From NCBI GenBank assembly GCA_002082585.1, contig CP020563.1:2536001-2600000 (forward strand): 64,000 nt of DNA. The letters run 5' to 3'. The stretch comes from Kitasatospora albolonga (GTDB lineage Bacteria > Actinomycetota > Actinomycetes > Streptomycetales > Streptomycetaceae). Every line of letters starts with the position of its first letter. Position 1 is the stretch's first letter. Positions 24,101 to 31,940 of this stretch are shown here, piece after piece. A program made the translations under genes and the position numbers. Under the pieces are notes generated by a model. It saw only the letters and a list, made by a program, of their open reading frames with translations, was not told where the DNA came from and ran no database searches.

Positions 24101-24248
24101 GGATATCGGAGGCCCTCAGCCGTGGATGCTCATGGGGCCGGCGGAGTACGTCAAGCACACGGGCAGCAATCCCATGGCGATTGAGTGGAAGCTCTTCCAG
24201 CAGATTCCGGCCGATGTCTTGACCTACTCGGCCATCGCTGCTGGCTAA
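21111..24248 (+). CDS. PLD nuclease - SF2 helicase - DUF3427 protein (candidate defence gene)
   Basis: This 1045-residue protein has three modules. Residues ~115-270 form a phospholipase-D-like nuclease domain with RLHAKAWLFRR and VGSSNLS, the HxK and GSSN elements. Residues ~310-650 form a superfamily 2 helicase: Walker A ATGTGKT, motif II DEFHH, motif III LTATPER, motif VI QQLGRGLRR. The C-terminal ~350 residues match DUF3427. Such proteins are scattered among bacteria, often in variable defence-rich regions, and should degrade or restrict foreign DNA. The ATG at 21111 is preferred because an AGGGGG site lies about 9 nt upstream; an in-frame ATG at 21093 is the alternative. Third-position GC is clearly lower than in neighbours, suggesting recent acquisition. 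The defence role is inference. Confidence 0.88.
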   Translation: MPNNMSDEAPVAGLYESLITHRLAERMKQLDSTGWRSIDASVGTESAPHVLSRHIGATVRQVLQGLSPAEQVIAANHILESLNTIEGATEWVDLVTDGPRQLLAVAEQEAPGVYAIRPATPLSETALITNAPEDPSLGFELRAELATADRVDLLCAFVKWHGLRVLEKSLSSARERGIPIRVLTTTYIGATERRALDRLVRDFGAEVKVNYELRSTRLHAKAWLFRRDSGFDTAYVGSSNLSKAALLDGLEWNVRLSSVATPSVIRKFEATFDAYWSEPAFESYDPDKDAQRLDDALSRAGGSGRPGSTSITLSGLEVRPYPHQRDMLERLEVERTVHDRHRNLLVAATGTGKTVMAALDYKRLRQTLGRDPRLLFVAHRKEILEQSLRVYQNVLIDANFGELLFSGEIPHRWNHVFASVQSLTAQALDRIAPDHFDVIVIDEFHHGTSPTYRKIMDHFRPQELLGLTATPERMDGLNIQDEFFDGRIAAEMRLWEALENELLSPFHYFGVTDNTDMSAVTWKRGAYDSTALSNLFTGNNARARLVVQAVKDKVTDPGSMRALGFCVSVAHAHFMADFFQRAGLNAVALSGETPSHDRKTALDDLRSGALQVIFSVDLFNEGLDIPDVDTLLLLRPTSSATVFLQQLGRGLRRTEDKAVLTVLDFIGQHRKEFRFEEQFRALTNLTRNRLLNNIEQDFPQLPSGCQIILETKAKERIIDNIRTQIAVNVTQLAREVASYATPRLADFLKESGRELKELYRGNGNSWTGLLRRAKLMDAVGPEGEQPLLKRVSAFLHVDDPLRVAAYSKLLADDAPPYDELSEQEQGYARMFFFSLWPLGEGFSSYQAGLDSLRHQHAFRDELRQVLAHALERADHVPVPLLGTHAAIPLTIHASYSREEILPALGQAAVDGFKPGHFREGVKWCENIQTDALFVTLEKDEKDFSPETRYKDYALNDFLFHWESQNQTSEKSPTGVRYQTHKEKGTHILLFVRRYKKTDIGGPQPWMLMGPAEYVKHTGSNPMAIEWKLFQQIPADVLTYSAIAAG

Positions 24249-24464
24249 AGGCTGTCCCGCACCCTTCAAGCGGGCGAAGGTCTACTCGACAGCACAGCAG
24301 TGGGCCAGGCGACGGTCCGTGGCGCTGCCGCTGGAGGGACCGGGTACTGCTGGTGGCTGTCCGCTACCGCGCCAACCCTTCCGTGGCGCGTTTCAAGACT
24401 GTCTACCGACAGGCCACCCCTCCACACCCGCCCGCAACCAGGGAAGTGGGGCCGGAAAGACGAG

Positions 24465-25808
24465 TTACGCCGCCTTCAGCTTCGCTACTGCATGGATTCG
24501 ATCTTGAAGCCTTCGAGCTACAGGGGACTGCCGGGGCGCGTTGAGAGCGCGTAGCTTGTCGAAGTGCTCATCACCTCGCGCAGTTGACAGCGCTTCATAA
24601 TCATCGAGGAAGCGTTCCCACGACGTGCACGACTCCTCAAGGTGTCCGATTTCATGCTGCCTCTGGGCGAGCACCGCATGGGCGTGCAGCCTGCCTTGCC
24701 TTTCCAGTGGAGACATGACTCGGATGGAACGCCGAAGCGCCTTGATCGAGTTCTCGATGTCTCGCGTTTCGTAATGCACGTGCGAGAGATGAAACAGAAA
24801 GGCGGCCTGATCATAGCCACCCACTGCATCACGCCGAGAGTCGGCTTGGCTCAGCGCCGACTCTGCTTCTTTGAGCCGCTGCATAGCCCCCCGGCGATCT
24901 CCAACCATGGCGGACGCATGAGCCTGTTGCCCCCTCAAGAAGGCAGTAAGGCGCGGGCTAGCTTGGGGCGCTGCTTCTGCCGCTGAGTCGGCGTACTCCA
25001 GCGCCTTCTGTCCGTGACGCAGGTGGGAGGCTTGGAGGCTCATGCCGCGAAGAGTTCGGGAGTAGGTCAGCTGGTCGCTTGACTCGCGGGCCAGGTCCAA
25101 GGCGCGCAGGTAGTAGGTCTGCCCCAGCCCATGCGCCCGCTCGTACATGGCCATCCACCCAGTCAGGTATGTCAGGTCAGATGCGGCCGAGAGCATGTCG
25201 CGGTGAACCTTCTCCGACGCGTCAGCGTGCAGGTACCCCGCTACCGTGTTGACCAGGAAGGCAGCAGCCATCGGCCGCGCATGCCCACCGCCTAATTCGT
25301 CGAGGATTTCTGCGATCTTATCCGTCATTCGACGAACTGTTTCGACCTCACCAGACCCAATGCGACCAGAGGGGCGAGTAAGGCGGTCTCGATCAGCAGC
25401 ACTCGCCACACCGGCCAGAGCGGAGAAGGCGGGCACACTTAGCGCCGCTAAATACATGCCCGCCGCTAAGATCTTTCGTCGCGATGGGTCCATATCTTGC
25501 CTCCCGAGGTCGATTAGCTGTTCCACCGTCGTCGACTGCTCAGATGATTCCGAGACCGCCGGAAAACCAGCTTCCTCACGCGTGACGGGCCGGTTAAGCC
25601 TGCGCGCGAGCGCCTCGAGGATCAGAGGTCTGACCGCCTCGCGCGGCAGGTGCCCGCTCAACCACTGGTGCACGGACGCCTGTTGGTACTTCAGTGGAGA
25701 TCCAATTTCCGTCCCCAGGCGGTTTACAGCTTGGGCGAACTGTCGCATGGTCCACCCGCTCTCACGGAAGAGCTGACCTAAACCGGCGTTCGGCTGACGT
25801 GTGCTCAC
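24465..25808 (-). CDS. XRE-type regulator with TPR domain, two TTA codons
   Basis: This 447-residue protein begins with a helix-turn-helix (LFRESGWTMRQFAQAVNRLG, then KYQQASVHQWLSGHLPR, residues ~10-75). A short hydrophobic stretch (GMYLAALSVPAFSALAGV, ~118-135) and a long array of TPR helices to the end follow. This layout is typical of actinomycete regulators that sense peptides or small signals via TPRs. The GTG at 25808 follows AGGAG at 9 nt. It contains TTA codons at 25449-25451 (Leu120) and 25293-25295 (Leu172), so translation may depend on the bldA tRNA and be developmental. It is divergent from a small gene pair it probably controls, and convergent with the helicase gene. Confidence 0.82.
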   Translation of the reverse strand: MSTRQPNAGLGQLFRESGWTMRQFAQAVNRLGTEIGSPLKYQQASVHQWLSGHLPREAVRPLILEALARRLNRPVTREEAGFPAVSESSEQSTTVEQLIDLGRQDMDPSRRKILAAGMYLAALSVPAFSALAGVASAADRDRLTRPSGRIGSGEVETVRRMTDKIAEILDELGGGHARPMAAAFLVNTVAGYLHADASEKVHRDMLSAASDLTYLTGWMAMYERAHGLGQTYYLRALDLARESSDQLTYSRTLRGMSLQASHLRHGQKALEYADSAAEAAPQASPRLTAFLRGQQAHASAMVGDRRGAMQRLKEAESALSQADSRRDAVGGYDQAAFLFHLSHVHYETRDIENSIKALRRSIRVMSPLERQGRLHAHAVLAQRQHEIGHLEESCTSWERFLDDYEALSTARGDEHFDKLRALNAPRQSPVARRLQDRIHAVAKLKAA

Positions 25809-25992
25809 TGGCCCCAACTCCTGTGCTGCGGCTGCTAAACGCTCTTAACTCTGCCCCTCCCTCTAACAGTACCGCTCTCCGTGTCCAGACTGTTGCCTAG
25901 TGCAAGCACGAAGCAGGGCCCCGCTCCGTCCGATCTCACCCCTGGACAGGACGACGGACGGAGCGGGTCAACCACAACAGGAAGGCAACGAC

Positions 25993-26487
25993 ATGCGAGA
26001 CGCACGTGCGCTGCTCACCCCCGAAGGGCTGGGGGGTGTTGTCGCAACGGTCACGGACAACAACCCCGGCATGGACGAGGGTACGGCCTCCCGGATCGTC
26101 GCGGAGGCGCTGAAGTTCGTTCACGCCGCCGCGCAATTCCCCACGGTCCGCATCGCCCCGTCCAAGGTGGTCGATGAAGGCTGGCACTCTCTGATCCTGC
26201 ACACGGAGCTGTACGCCACGCTGTGCGATGGGCTCGGCCACTTTGTCCACCACTACCCCGAGCGCCCCGACTCCGGTCGCTACGACGAGCACGTCCTCAC
26301 GCGCACCATGGCAACCATCGAGCAGGCCGGGTACGCGCCAGACGTGGATCTCTGGACGGGTCCCACCAAGGCGTTGGTGGGTGTGGCGGCGCGGTGTCAG
26401 CACACGGGGTGCAGTAGCGGCAGTGGCTGCGGCACGATCCGCCCAGGTAACTGCGCGACTCACGGCGGGGGCGGGGGCGGAAACTGA
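25993..26487 (+). CDS. GRDP-like domain protein with Cys/Gly-rich tail
   Basis: This 164-residue protein has an alpha-helical domain with VVDEGWHSLILHTELYATLC and GHFVHHYPERPD. These resemble the glycine-rich-domain protein (GRDP/DUF1399) core, with the WH...LHT and HH motifs. After residue ~130 comes a tail with four spaced cysteines, CQHTGCSSGSGCG then GNCATHGGGGGGN. The tail could bind metal or be modified; nothing in sequence proves either. The ATG is preceded by AGGAAGGC about 8 nt upstream. It is divergent from the TTA-containing TPR regulator and 30 nt upstream of another small gene, probably one operon. Function unknown. Confidence 0.7.
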   Translation: MRDARALLTPEGLGGVVATVTDNNPGMDEGTASRIVAEALKFVHAAAQFPTVRIAPSKVVDEGWHSLILHTELYATLCDGLGHFVHHYPERPDSGRYDEHVLTRTMATIEQAGYAPDVDLWTGPTKALVGVAARCQHTGCSSGSGCGTIRPGNCATHGGGGGGN

Positions 26488-26517
26488 CCTCCCCCGCACT
26501 CAACGGAAGGTGATCAC

Positions 26518-26781
26518 ATGGACGCGGAACAGGCCCGCCAAGTCGACAGCGTTTTGCGACGGTTCGGAATTCCCGGCGTCGTCGCCCCGGAGAACCCCGA
26601 GAACCTGACGGGCCCCTGGCGTGTGTTCGACCAGGCCAACCCGGAATCACGCAAGGACGTCACTGCGGACGCGTTGGCAGCACTGGCAGCGCTGGTTCCG
26701 ACGTCCACCCCCGACCCTGCCCCCAAGAGGCAGAGCGGCCCGACACGAGGGTTCGTGCTGCCGCCGAAGAACGACGACTAG
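26518..26781 (+). CDS. Small hypothetical protein
   Basis: This 87-residue soluble protein (MDAEQARQVDSVLRRFGIPG at the N-terminus, RGFVLPPKNDD at the end) has a good GGAAGGTG ribosome binding site and lies 30 nt after the Cys-rich gene. I do not recognise a domain. Codon bias and RBS support it as real. A hairpin follows the stop. It may be an accessory to the upstream small protein. Confidence 0.6.
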   Translation: MDAEQARQVDSVLRRFGIPGVVAPENPENLTGPWRVFDQANPESRKDVTADALAALAALVPTSTPDPAPKRQSGPTRGFVLPPKNDD

Positions 26782-26801
26782 CGGCACGCCTCGCCTCCCC
26801 G

Positions 26802-26848
26802 GAGCGGCCCCGTCCGCGTGCCCCAACGGCACACGGGCGGGGCCGCTC
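26802..26848 (+). terminator. Hairpin terminator after the small-gene pair
   Basis: Arms GAGCGGCCCCG (26802-26812) and CGGGGCCGCTC (26838-26848), with further pairing of GCGTG/CACAC-type bases inside, lie 20 nt after the stop. It marks the right end of the accessory island. Confidence 0.7.
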
Positions 26849-26928
26849 GCTGTCCCGACATCCAGCAGAAGAGCCCCCCAGTGCACCGCCGCCATGGTGA
26901 CAACGTTCTCTGCGAGCCCCGCATCTGC

Positions 26929-28275
26929 TCAGCTCTCTGTAGCGGTAGGCCCGGCCACCGCCGTCTCCGCGTTGCGGCGGGTCTTCGCCCAGCCGGTCCG
27001 GCCGCGTACGAGTCGTACGGAGCCTCGGGCGGAGACGATGAACAGGTGGTAGGCGTACAGCCACAGCGTGATGCCCCACAGCACTCCGGCGGCGCGTGAG
27101 CGGTCCGGGGCGAACTCACGGCGGTAGACCGGGCCCCAGAGCAGGAACGGCACGATCGACAGGGTGCCGAGCGCCAGCGCGAGCGGCCAGGCGGCGAACA
27201 GGACGGCGCCGGCGGCGAAGCCGGTGACGAGGACGGAGACGAGCACCACGGTCAGCACGAGGACCGCGAGGTGGGCGATCGGCTGGAAGAAGGTGTAGAG
27301 CGACTCCATGACGCCCTGGGCCCGGTAGTGGCGCGAGCCGACGATGCGGGTCGCGTACCGCACGCACTGGATGTTGCCCTGGGCCCAGCGGGTGCGCTGG
27401 GTCAGGAAGCGCCGGGTGTAGGGCAGCGCCTCCTGTGTGACCCAGGTGTCGGCGATGTGGGTGACCCGGTATCCGGCCAGCCGCATGTGCAGGCCCAGCT
27501 CGTAGTCCTCCAGGAGCGCGTCCTGTTTCCAGGGGCGGCGCTCGGCGGCGGCGATCCGGTCGAGCGCGGAGAGGCGGGTGAACTGGCCGTTGCCGCCGAG
27601 GCCGACCGAACCGGTCCGGCACCGCAGCAGCTGCATCCCCGTGTTGGACACCGCGAACTCCGCGTCCTGCATCCGGATCAGCAGCCGCGCGTACGCGTTG
27701 ACGACCCGGCCACGGTCGGGCCGCGGGCGCTCGTCGTCCACGTTCCGCATCCGTACGCCGATCTGTACGCCGCCCATCTCCGGGTCACCGAACCCGTCCG
27801 GGCCGCTCACGTACGCCAGGGCGTCCGGCGACAGCCTGCCGTCGGCGTCCACCACGCAGACGACCGCCCGCGAACGGTCCGCGTCCTCGCCCAGCCGTGC
27901 GTCGAGCGCGTCGTAGGCGGCGTTGAGCGCCGCGCCCTTCCCGATGCGGGCCTCGGGCCGACGCCGGGTGACCAGCCTGATCCTCGGGTCCTCCGCGGCG
28001 AGGGCGGCCACGATCTCGCCCGTACGGTCGTCACTGGCGTCGTCGATGACCCAGACGTGCGAGGCGGGGAAGTCGGTCCGCAACCGGTCGACCGTCGTCG
28101 CGATCACGGCCTCCTCGTCCCGGCAGGGCACGAAGAAGTGCCAGTCCCACGCGGTGGGATCTCCCTGCTCGGTGGGCTGACGCCGGAAGTAGGCGTGCCG
28201 GGAGCCCGCCCAGTAGACGAGGAAGCCGCCGAGCAGGAGGAAGGGGAAGACATAGAGGAAGAGGTGAGGGGCCAA
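26929..28275 (-). CDS. Processive family 2 membrane glycosyltransferase
   Basis: This 448-residue protein has an N-terminal membrane helix (FLYVFPFLLLGGFLVYW), a GT2 catalytic domain with FVPCRDEEAV, the nucleotide-sugar VIDDASDDRTGE and VVDADGRLS (DxD) motifs, the acceptor ED in LLEDYELGLHM and QRTRWAQGN (QxxRW). Three to four C-terminal membrane segments follow. QxxRW marks processive beta-glycosyltransferases (cellulose, hyaluronan, poly-GlcNAc synthases). The TTG at 28275 has GGAG 6 nt upstream and puts the first helix at the N-terminus; the frame is open upstream but that part looks non-coding. A UDP-GlcNAc 2-epimerase is encoded upstream on the same strand, so a polysaccharide containing an N-acetylated hexosamine is a fair inference. 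Confidence 0.88.
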   Translation of the reverse strand: MAPHLFLYVFPFLLLGGFLVYWAGSRHAYFRRQPTEQGDPTAWDWHFFVPCRDEEAVIATTVDRLRTDFPASHVWVIDDASDDRTGEIVAALAAEDPRIRLVTRRRPEARIGKGAALNAAYDALDARLGEDADRSRAVVCVVDADGRLSPDALAYVSGPDGFGDPEMGGVQIGVRMRNVDDERPRPDRGRVVNAYARLLIRMQDAEFAVSNTGMQLLRCRTGSVGLGGNGQFTRLSALDRIAAAERRPWKQDALLEDYELGLHMRLAGYRVTHIADTWVTQEALPYTRRFLTQRTRWAQGNIQCVRYATRIVGSRHYRAQGVMESLYTFFQPIAHLAVLVLTVVLVSVLVTGFAAGAVLFAAWPLALALGTLSIVPFLLWGPVYRREFAPDRSRAAGVLWGITLWLYAYHLFIVSARGSVRLVRGRTGWAKTRRNAETAVAGPTATES

Positions 28276-28581
28276 CGAAGACTCCAGGGGGAGGGGGAGA
28301 AGGGGAGGGAGACGGGGGGTGAGGTCTGATGCCTTGGCCGTACGGAGCGGAGTGCCGTACGTCGTCCCGTACGGCACAGCGCCGGATCGGGCGTGGGCGC
28401 GTACGGCATCGCGCCCGACCGGGCGTCGTCCCGTCCCGTACGGCATACCGCCCGGCCGCCCGTGGTCCCGTACGGGAGGGCGAGCCGTGCGTCGCCCCGT
28501 AACGGCACAGCGCAGCATCGGACCGCGCGTGGCGCCGTACGCGTACGGCGAAGTGGAGCGAGTGGGCGGACGGGGCCGGCC
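28276..28581. repeat. Gene-free spacer rich in CCGTACGG-type repeats
   Basis: These 306 bases between the epimerase and glycosyltransferase genes hold many near-copies of CCGTACGGCA, including two longer imperfect repeats starting CGTACGGCACAGCGC and CGTAACGGCACAGCGC. The CCGTACGG cores are palindromic. No gene is credible here. It could be an mRNA processing or termination region within the operon. Confidence 0.55.
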
Positions 28582-29745
28582 TCAGGCGGCCGTTGCCACC
28601 AGCGTGGGTTCCGGGGCCGGGGCCGGCAGCGGGGACCGGTGCTGGGGCAGGCGGGTGACCAGGTCCACGATGCGGCGGGAGGCGGTGCCGTCGCCGTACG
28701 GGCTGGGCAGGGTTCCCAGGCGGTGCAGGCCCCGGGCTCCCTCGGCGAGCCGGTGGCGGGCCGCGGTGCCGATGGCGGGGCCGGGCTCCACCAGGTCGGC
28801 GAAGTCCGCGAACGCCTCGGGGCGCTCGGTGGAGCGGCGGACCACGACCAGGGGGCGGCCGAGGACGGTGGTCTCCTCCTGGATGCCGCCGGAGTCCGAG
28901 ACCAGGAGCGCGGCGTGCCGGGCCAGGGCGAGGAAGGTGCCGTAGCCGGTCGGGGCGAGCACCGTCATCCCGTCCAGGAGCGGGCCCAGGCCGGCGGCCT
29001 CGATCCGGGCGCGGGTGCGCGGGTGGAGGGGGAGGACCACGGGGAGGGTGCGGCCGATCGCGGCCAGCTCGCGCAGGACGGTGGCCAGGACGGCGGAGTC
29101 GTCGGTGTTCTCCGGGCGGTGGATGGTGGCCAGGACGTACGCGTCCGGGGTCAGGCCCAGGCCGGCGAGGAGGCGGGTCCGCTCGGGCTGCGGGGGAAGG
29201 TGCTCGTGGACCGCCTCCACCACTGTGTTGCCGGTGACCTCGATGCGGTGGTCCGGGACGCCCTCGGCGAGGAGCAGTTCCCGGTTCTCCGGGGTCGCCG
29301 CGCACAGGATGTCGGCCAGCCGGTCGATGACCACCCGGTTGTGTTCCTCGGGCATCGCGCGGTCATGGCTGCGCAGGCCCGCCTCGACGTGGATGAGCGG
29401 GATCGAGCGGGCGTTAGCGGCGAGGGCGCCGGAGAGGGCCGCGTTGGTGTCGCCCTGGACGATCACGGCGCGCGGCGGCTCGGCGGCGAACCGTTCGTCC
29501 AGCGCGGCGAGGGCGGCGGCCACCTGGACGGCCCGGGGCTGCCCGCCGACGCCGGTCAGGTACTCCGGCTCGGGCAGCCCGAGCTCGTCCAGGAAGTTGC
29601 CGGAGAGCGTGTCGTCGTAGTGCTGGCCGGTGTGCACGACCCGGGCGGCCGGGCCGAGCAGACGGATGGGCTCGGCGAGTTTGACCAGCTCGGGGCGGGT
29701 TCCGAGCACGACGGCGACACGGCTGTCCACTGCTTGAGCGTTCAT
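28582..29745 (-). CDS. wecB: UDP-N-acetylglucosamine 2-epimerase (non-hydrolysing)
   Basis: This 387-residue enzyme is the WecB/MnaA type that interconverts UDP-GlcNAc and UDP-ManNAc. It shows VVLGTRPELVKLAEPI, VHTGQHYDDTLS, VQGDTNAALSGALAA, HVEAGLRS, MPEEHNR, TIHRPEN, PLHPRTRAR and VSDSGGIQEE, all family hallmarks (catalytic Asp/Glu/His within them). Relatives usually have GTRPE(I/A)IK; here it is ELVK. The start ATG is 18 nt into a gap that holds a hairpin with CCGAACC/GGTTCGG arms (29760-29792). It should supply UDP-ManNAc for a wall teichoic acid, capsule or the product of the downstream glycosyltransferase. Confidence 0.92.
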   Translation of the reverse strand: MNAQAVDSRVAVVLGTRPELVKLAEPIRLLGPAARVVHTGQHYDDTLSGNFLDELGLPEPEYLTGVGGQPRAVQVAAALAALDERFAAEPPRAVIVQGDTNAALSGALAANARSIPLIHVEAGLRSHDRAMPEEHNRVVIDRLADILCAATPENRELLLAEGVPDHRIEVTGNTVVEAVHEHLPPQPERTRLLAGLGLTPDAYVLATIHRPENTDDSAVLATVLRELAAIGRTLPVVLPLHPRTRARIEAAGLGPLLDGMTVLAPTGYGTFLALARHAALLVSDSGGIQEETTVLGRPLVVVRRSTERPEAFADFADLVEPGPAIGTAARHRLAEGARGLHRLGTLPSPYGDGTASRRIVDLVTRLPQHRSPLPAPAPEPTLVATAA

Positions 29746-29817
29746 ATTCCGGAGCTTGGCCGAACCTGGTTGCCGCATCCGTTGCGGTTCGGTTGCCCGA
29801 TGGTTGCTCCGGCGGTT

Positions 29818-30579
29818 TCAGCCTGCTTCAGGACGTCTTTCCTGGGCACTCGGCCCCTGCCCGATGGGACCTTCGTCCCCTTCTTGGTCGATTTCCTCCG
29901 CGGTGACGAAACGGTACCCCGCTCCCCGTACCGCCTCGATGGGGTCCGGCGCATCGGGCCCCGCCGCCTCACGCAGCTTCCGCCGCAGCCGGAGGACCCC
30001 GAACTTGACCCGGTCACCACCGATGGCCGCCTCGTCCTCCCATACCCGGGTGAGGAGCTGCTTCACCGTGACGACCCGGCCACGGTTGCGTACGAGGAGC
30101 TGGAGCAGCCCGTACTCGATCTCGCTGAGCCGCGCCTCACCCCCGTACCAGACCGCCGCCCGCCGCTCGGGCACCAGCCGCAGGTGCTCCCCGACCCGCT
30201 CACCGGCCCACTTCCGGTGCCCGGCCCGGCGCAGCAGCGCCTCGACGCGTGCCAGCAGCTCCTCGGAGTGGAAGGGCTTCACCAGATAGTCGTCGGCCCC
30301 CGCCCGCAGCGCCTTCACCCGGTGCTCGACGTCGTCCAGGCCGGAGACGACCAGGACCGGCAGATCGCTGAGGTCGCGGGCACGGGCCATGACCCGCCAG
30401 CCGTCCAGCTCGGGCACCATCAGGTCCAGCAGCATCAGGTCGGGCCGTTCCGCGAACATCAGCCGCAGCGCCTCACGGCCGTCGGCGGCCGTCACCACCC
30501 GGTACCCGCCCCGCGTGAGGAGCTCCCGCAGCGCCAGCACGGAAGCGGCGTCGTCCTCCACGACCAGGAGCTTGGGCAT
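29818..30579 (-). CDS. OmpR family response regulator (orphan)
   Basis: This 253-residue regulator has a receiver domain with acidic pocket VVEDD (Asp9/10), phosphoacceptor Asp52 in LMLLDLMVPELDGW and Lys in YLVKPFHSEELLARVE, then a winged-helix effector domain (LSEIEYGLLQLLVRNRGRVV, KFGVLRLRRKLREAAG, VRGAGYRFV). The C-terminus is an acidic/Gly extension. No histidine kinase gene is adjacent, so it is an orphan. It lies upstream of, and on the same strand as, the epimerase and glycosyltransferase genes and may control cell-surface polysaccharide synthesis. Confidence 0.9.
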   Translation of the reverse strand: MPKLLVVEDDAASVLALRELLTRGGYRVVTAADGREALRLMFAERPDLMLLDLMVPELDGWRVMARARDLSDLPVLVVSGLDDVEHRVKALRAGADDYLVKPFHSEELLARVEALLRRAGHRKWAGERVGEHLRLVPERRAAVWYGGEARLSEIEYGLLQLLVRNRGRVVTVKQLLTRVWEDEAAIGGDRVKFGVLRLRRKLREAAGPDAPDPIEAVRGAGYRFVTAEEIDQEGDEGPIGQGPSAQERRPEAG

Positions 30580-30838
30580 CGCGCACCACCATGCTCAGAA
30601 GGGGCCCGGCACATGGGCGATGTCTCGGGCCCATCTGCCTCTCAAGGCTCACGTCTCAAGTCAACCAGCAACCGTCCTCAGCCGCAGGCCCCCGGGAGGG
30701 GGTGCCCCAGTGGGGTATTTCCCCCTCGGCAGGAAACCGTTCCCCTCGGCTCTTCGTCCTGAAAGGCAAGGTCAAGCGGACGGAAAGACGCGACGGAAGG
30801 CGCTCCGGAAGGCGGGGCGCACAGCGAGACGGAAAGGC

Positions 30839-31828
30839 ATGGCGGTGCGGGCAGACGGCGGCGTGACGCGGGCGGCGAAGCGGTGGGCTCCCGTCGGTGC
30901 GGGGCGGCGGCAGGGGATGGTGGTCGCCGGGCTCGCCGTCGTCGTGGCCGGGGTGGTGGGCCTTCATCGCGCGATCCCCAACTCCCCCGGGCGGGTGGGC
31001 AGTCTGGTGGAGTCGTTCCTGCCGTGGGCCGGGGTCGCCGTCGTACTGCTGCTGGTGGTCGCCCTGGTGCGGCGGTCGGGCGTTGCGCTGGTGGCCCTGC
31101 TTCTGCCGGTGGCCGTCTGGGTGCAGGGCTTCGGCGGGCTGCTCCTGCCGGGCGACGGGGCAGGCGGAGGGCGGGAGTTGACCGTCGTACAGCACAACGT
31201 CAGTGACGAGAACCCTGATCCGGCGGGGACCGCCCGTGCGCTGGCCCGGGCCGGGGCCGATCTCATTGCGCTGGAGGAGCTGGTGATGCCCGCGCTGTCC
31301 GTGTACGAGGACGAGCTCGGGGCCGACTATCCGTACCGCGCCGTCCACGGAACCGTGGGGCTCTGGTCGAAGTACCCGATCAGAGAAGCCCAGTTGGTGG
31401 ACATCAAGCCTCGGGACATCGCGGAGGGGTGGAGCCGGGGGTTGCGGGCCGTCGTGCGGACGCCGTACGGGGAGGTCGCCGCGTACGTGGCCCATCTGCC
31501 CTCGGTACGGGTCGGGTTCGGCGGCCTCGCCTCCTCCCGGCGCGACGAGAGCGCCCGGCTGCTGGGGGACATCATCCGGGCCGAGGACGTGAGGACCGTG
31601 ATCCTCTTGGGGGACCTCAACGGTACGGTCGACGATCGCGGACTGTCCCCGCTGACCTCGCAGTTGAACACCGCCGAGCGCGGGTTCGCCTTCAGCTTTC
31701 CCGCCGCCCTTCCACTGGCCCGGATCGACCAGGTCATGGCCCGGTCCGCCACCGTCGGCCACATCCGTACGCTCCCCGCCACCGGCAGCGACCATCTGCC
31801 CGTCGCCGCCCGCGTCACGCTGGGCTGA
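30839..31828 (+). CDS. Membrane-anchored endonuclease/exonuclease/phosphatase family protein
   Basis: This 329-residue protein has three N-terminal membrane segments (residues ~26-42, 58-80 and 83-102) and an extracytoplasmic EEP-fold domain. Visible EEP features are VVQHNVSDENPD, IALEELV (the Glu metal ligand), YVAHLP, LLGDLNGTVDD (DxN catalytic motif), ARIDQVM and TGSDHLPVAA. Related proteins cleave phosphodiester bonds in lipids, nucleotides or nucleic acid; the external location makes lipid or teichoic-acid-like substrates plausible. The ATG at 30839 is the first with reasonable signals; a GTG start slightly downstream is possible. Confidence 0.85.
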   Translation: MAVRADGGVTRAAKRWAPVGAGRRQGMVVAGLAVVVAGVVGLHRAIPNSPGRVGSLVESFLPWAGVAVVLLLVVALVRRSGVALVALLLPVAVWVQGFGGLLLPGDGAGGGRELTVVQHNVSDENPDPAGTARALARAGADLIALEELVMPALSVYEDELGADYPYRAVHGTVGLWSKYPIREAQLVDIKPRDIAEGWSRGLRAVVRTPYGEVAAYVAHLPSVRVGFGGLASSRRDESARLLGDIIRAEDVRTVILLGDLNGTVDDRGLSPLTSQLNTAERGFAFSFPAALPLARIDQVMARSATVGHIRTLPATGSDHLPVAARVTLG

Positions 31829-31940
31829 GCCGGTCACGTACGGGCGGGGTGTACGGGGTGCTCGGCGCCCTGCTCCCCGAACGCGTCCGTCCATCCATCG
31901 TTCAGCCCCTCACTGGGCTGCGGGAGCCGGAAACCACCGC

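Noticed and set aside
24249..24464. Small plus-strand ORFs between the helicase and TPR regulator genes
   Set aside because: Three overlapping short frames without RBS or codon bias; they lie between convergent stops.
21111..26781. Prophage or integrative element
   Set aside because: Lower GC and accessory genes fit, but no integrase, excisionase, replication gene or flanking direct repeat was found.
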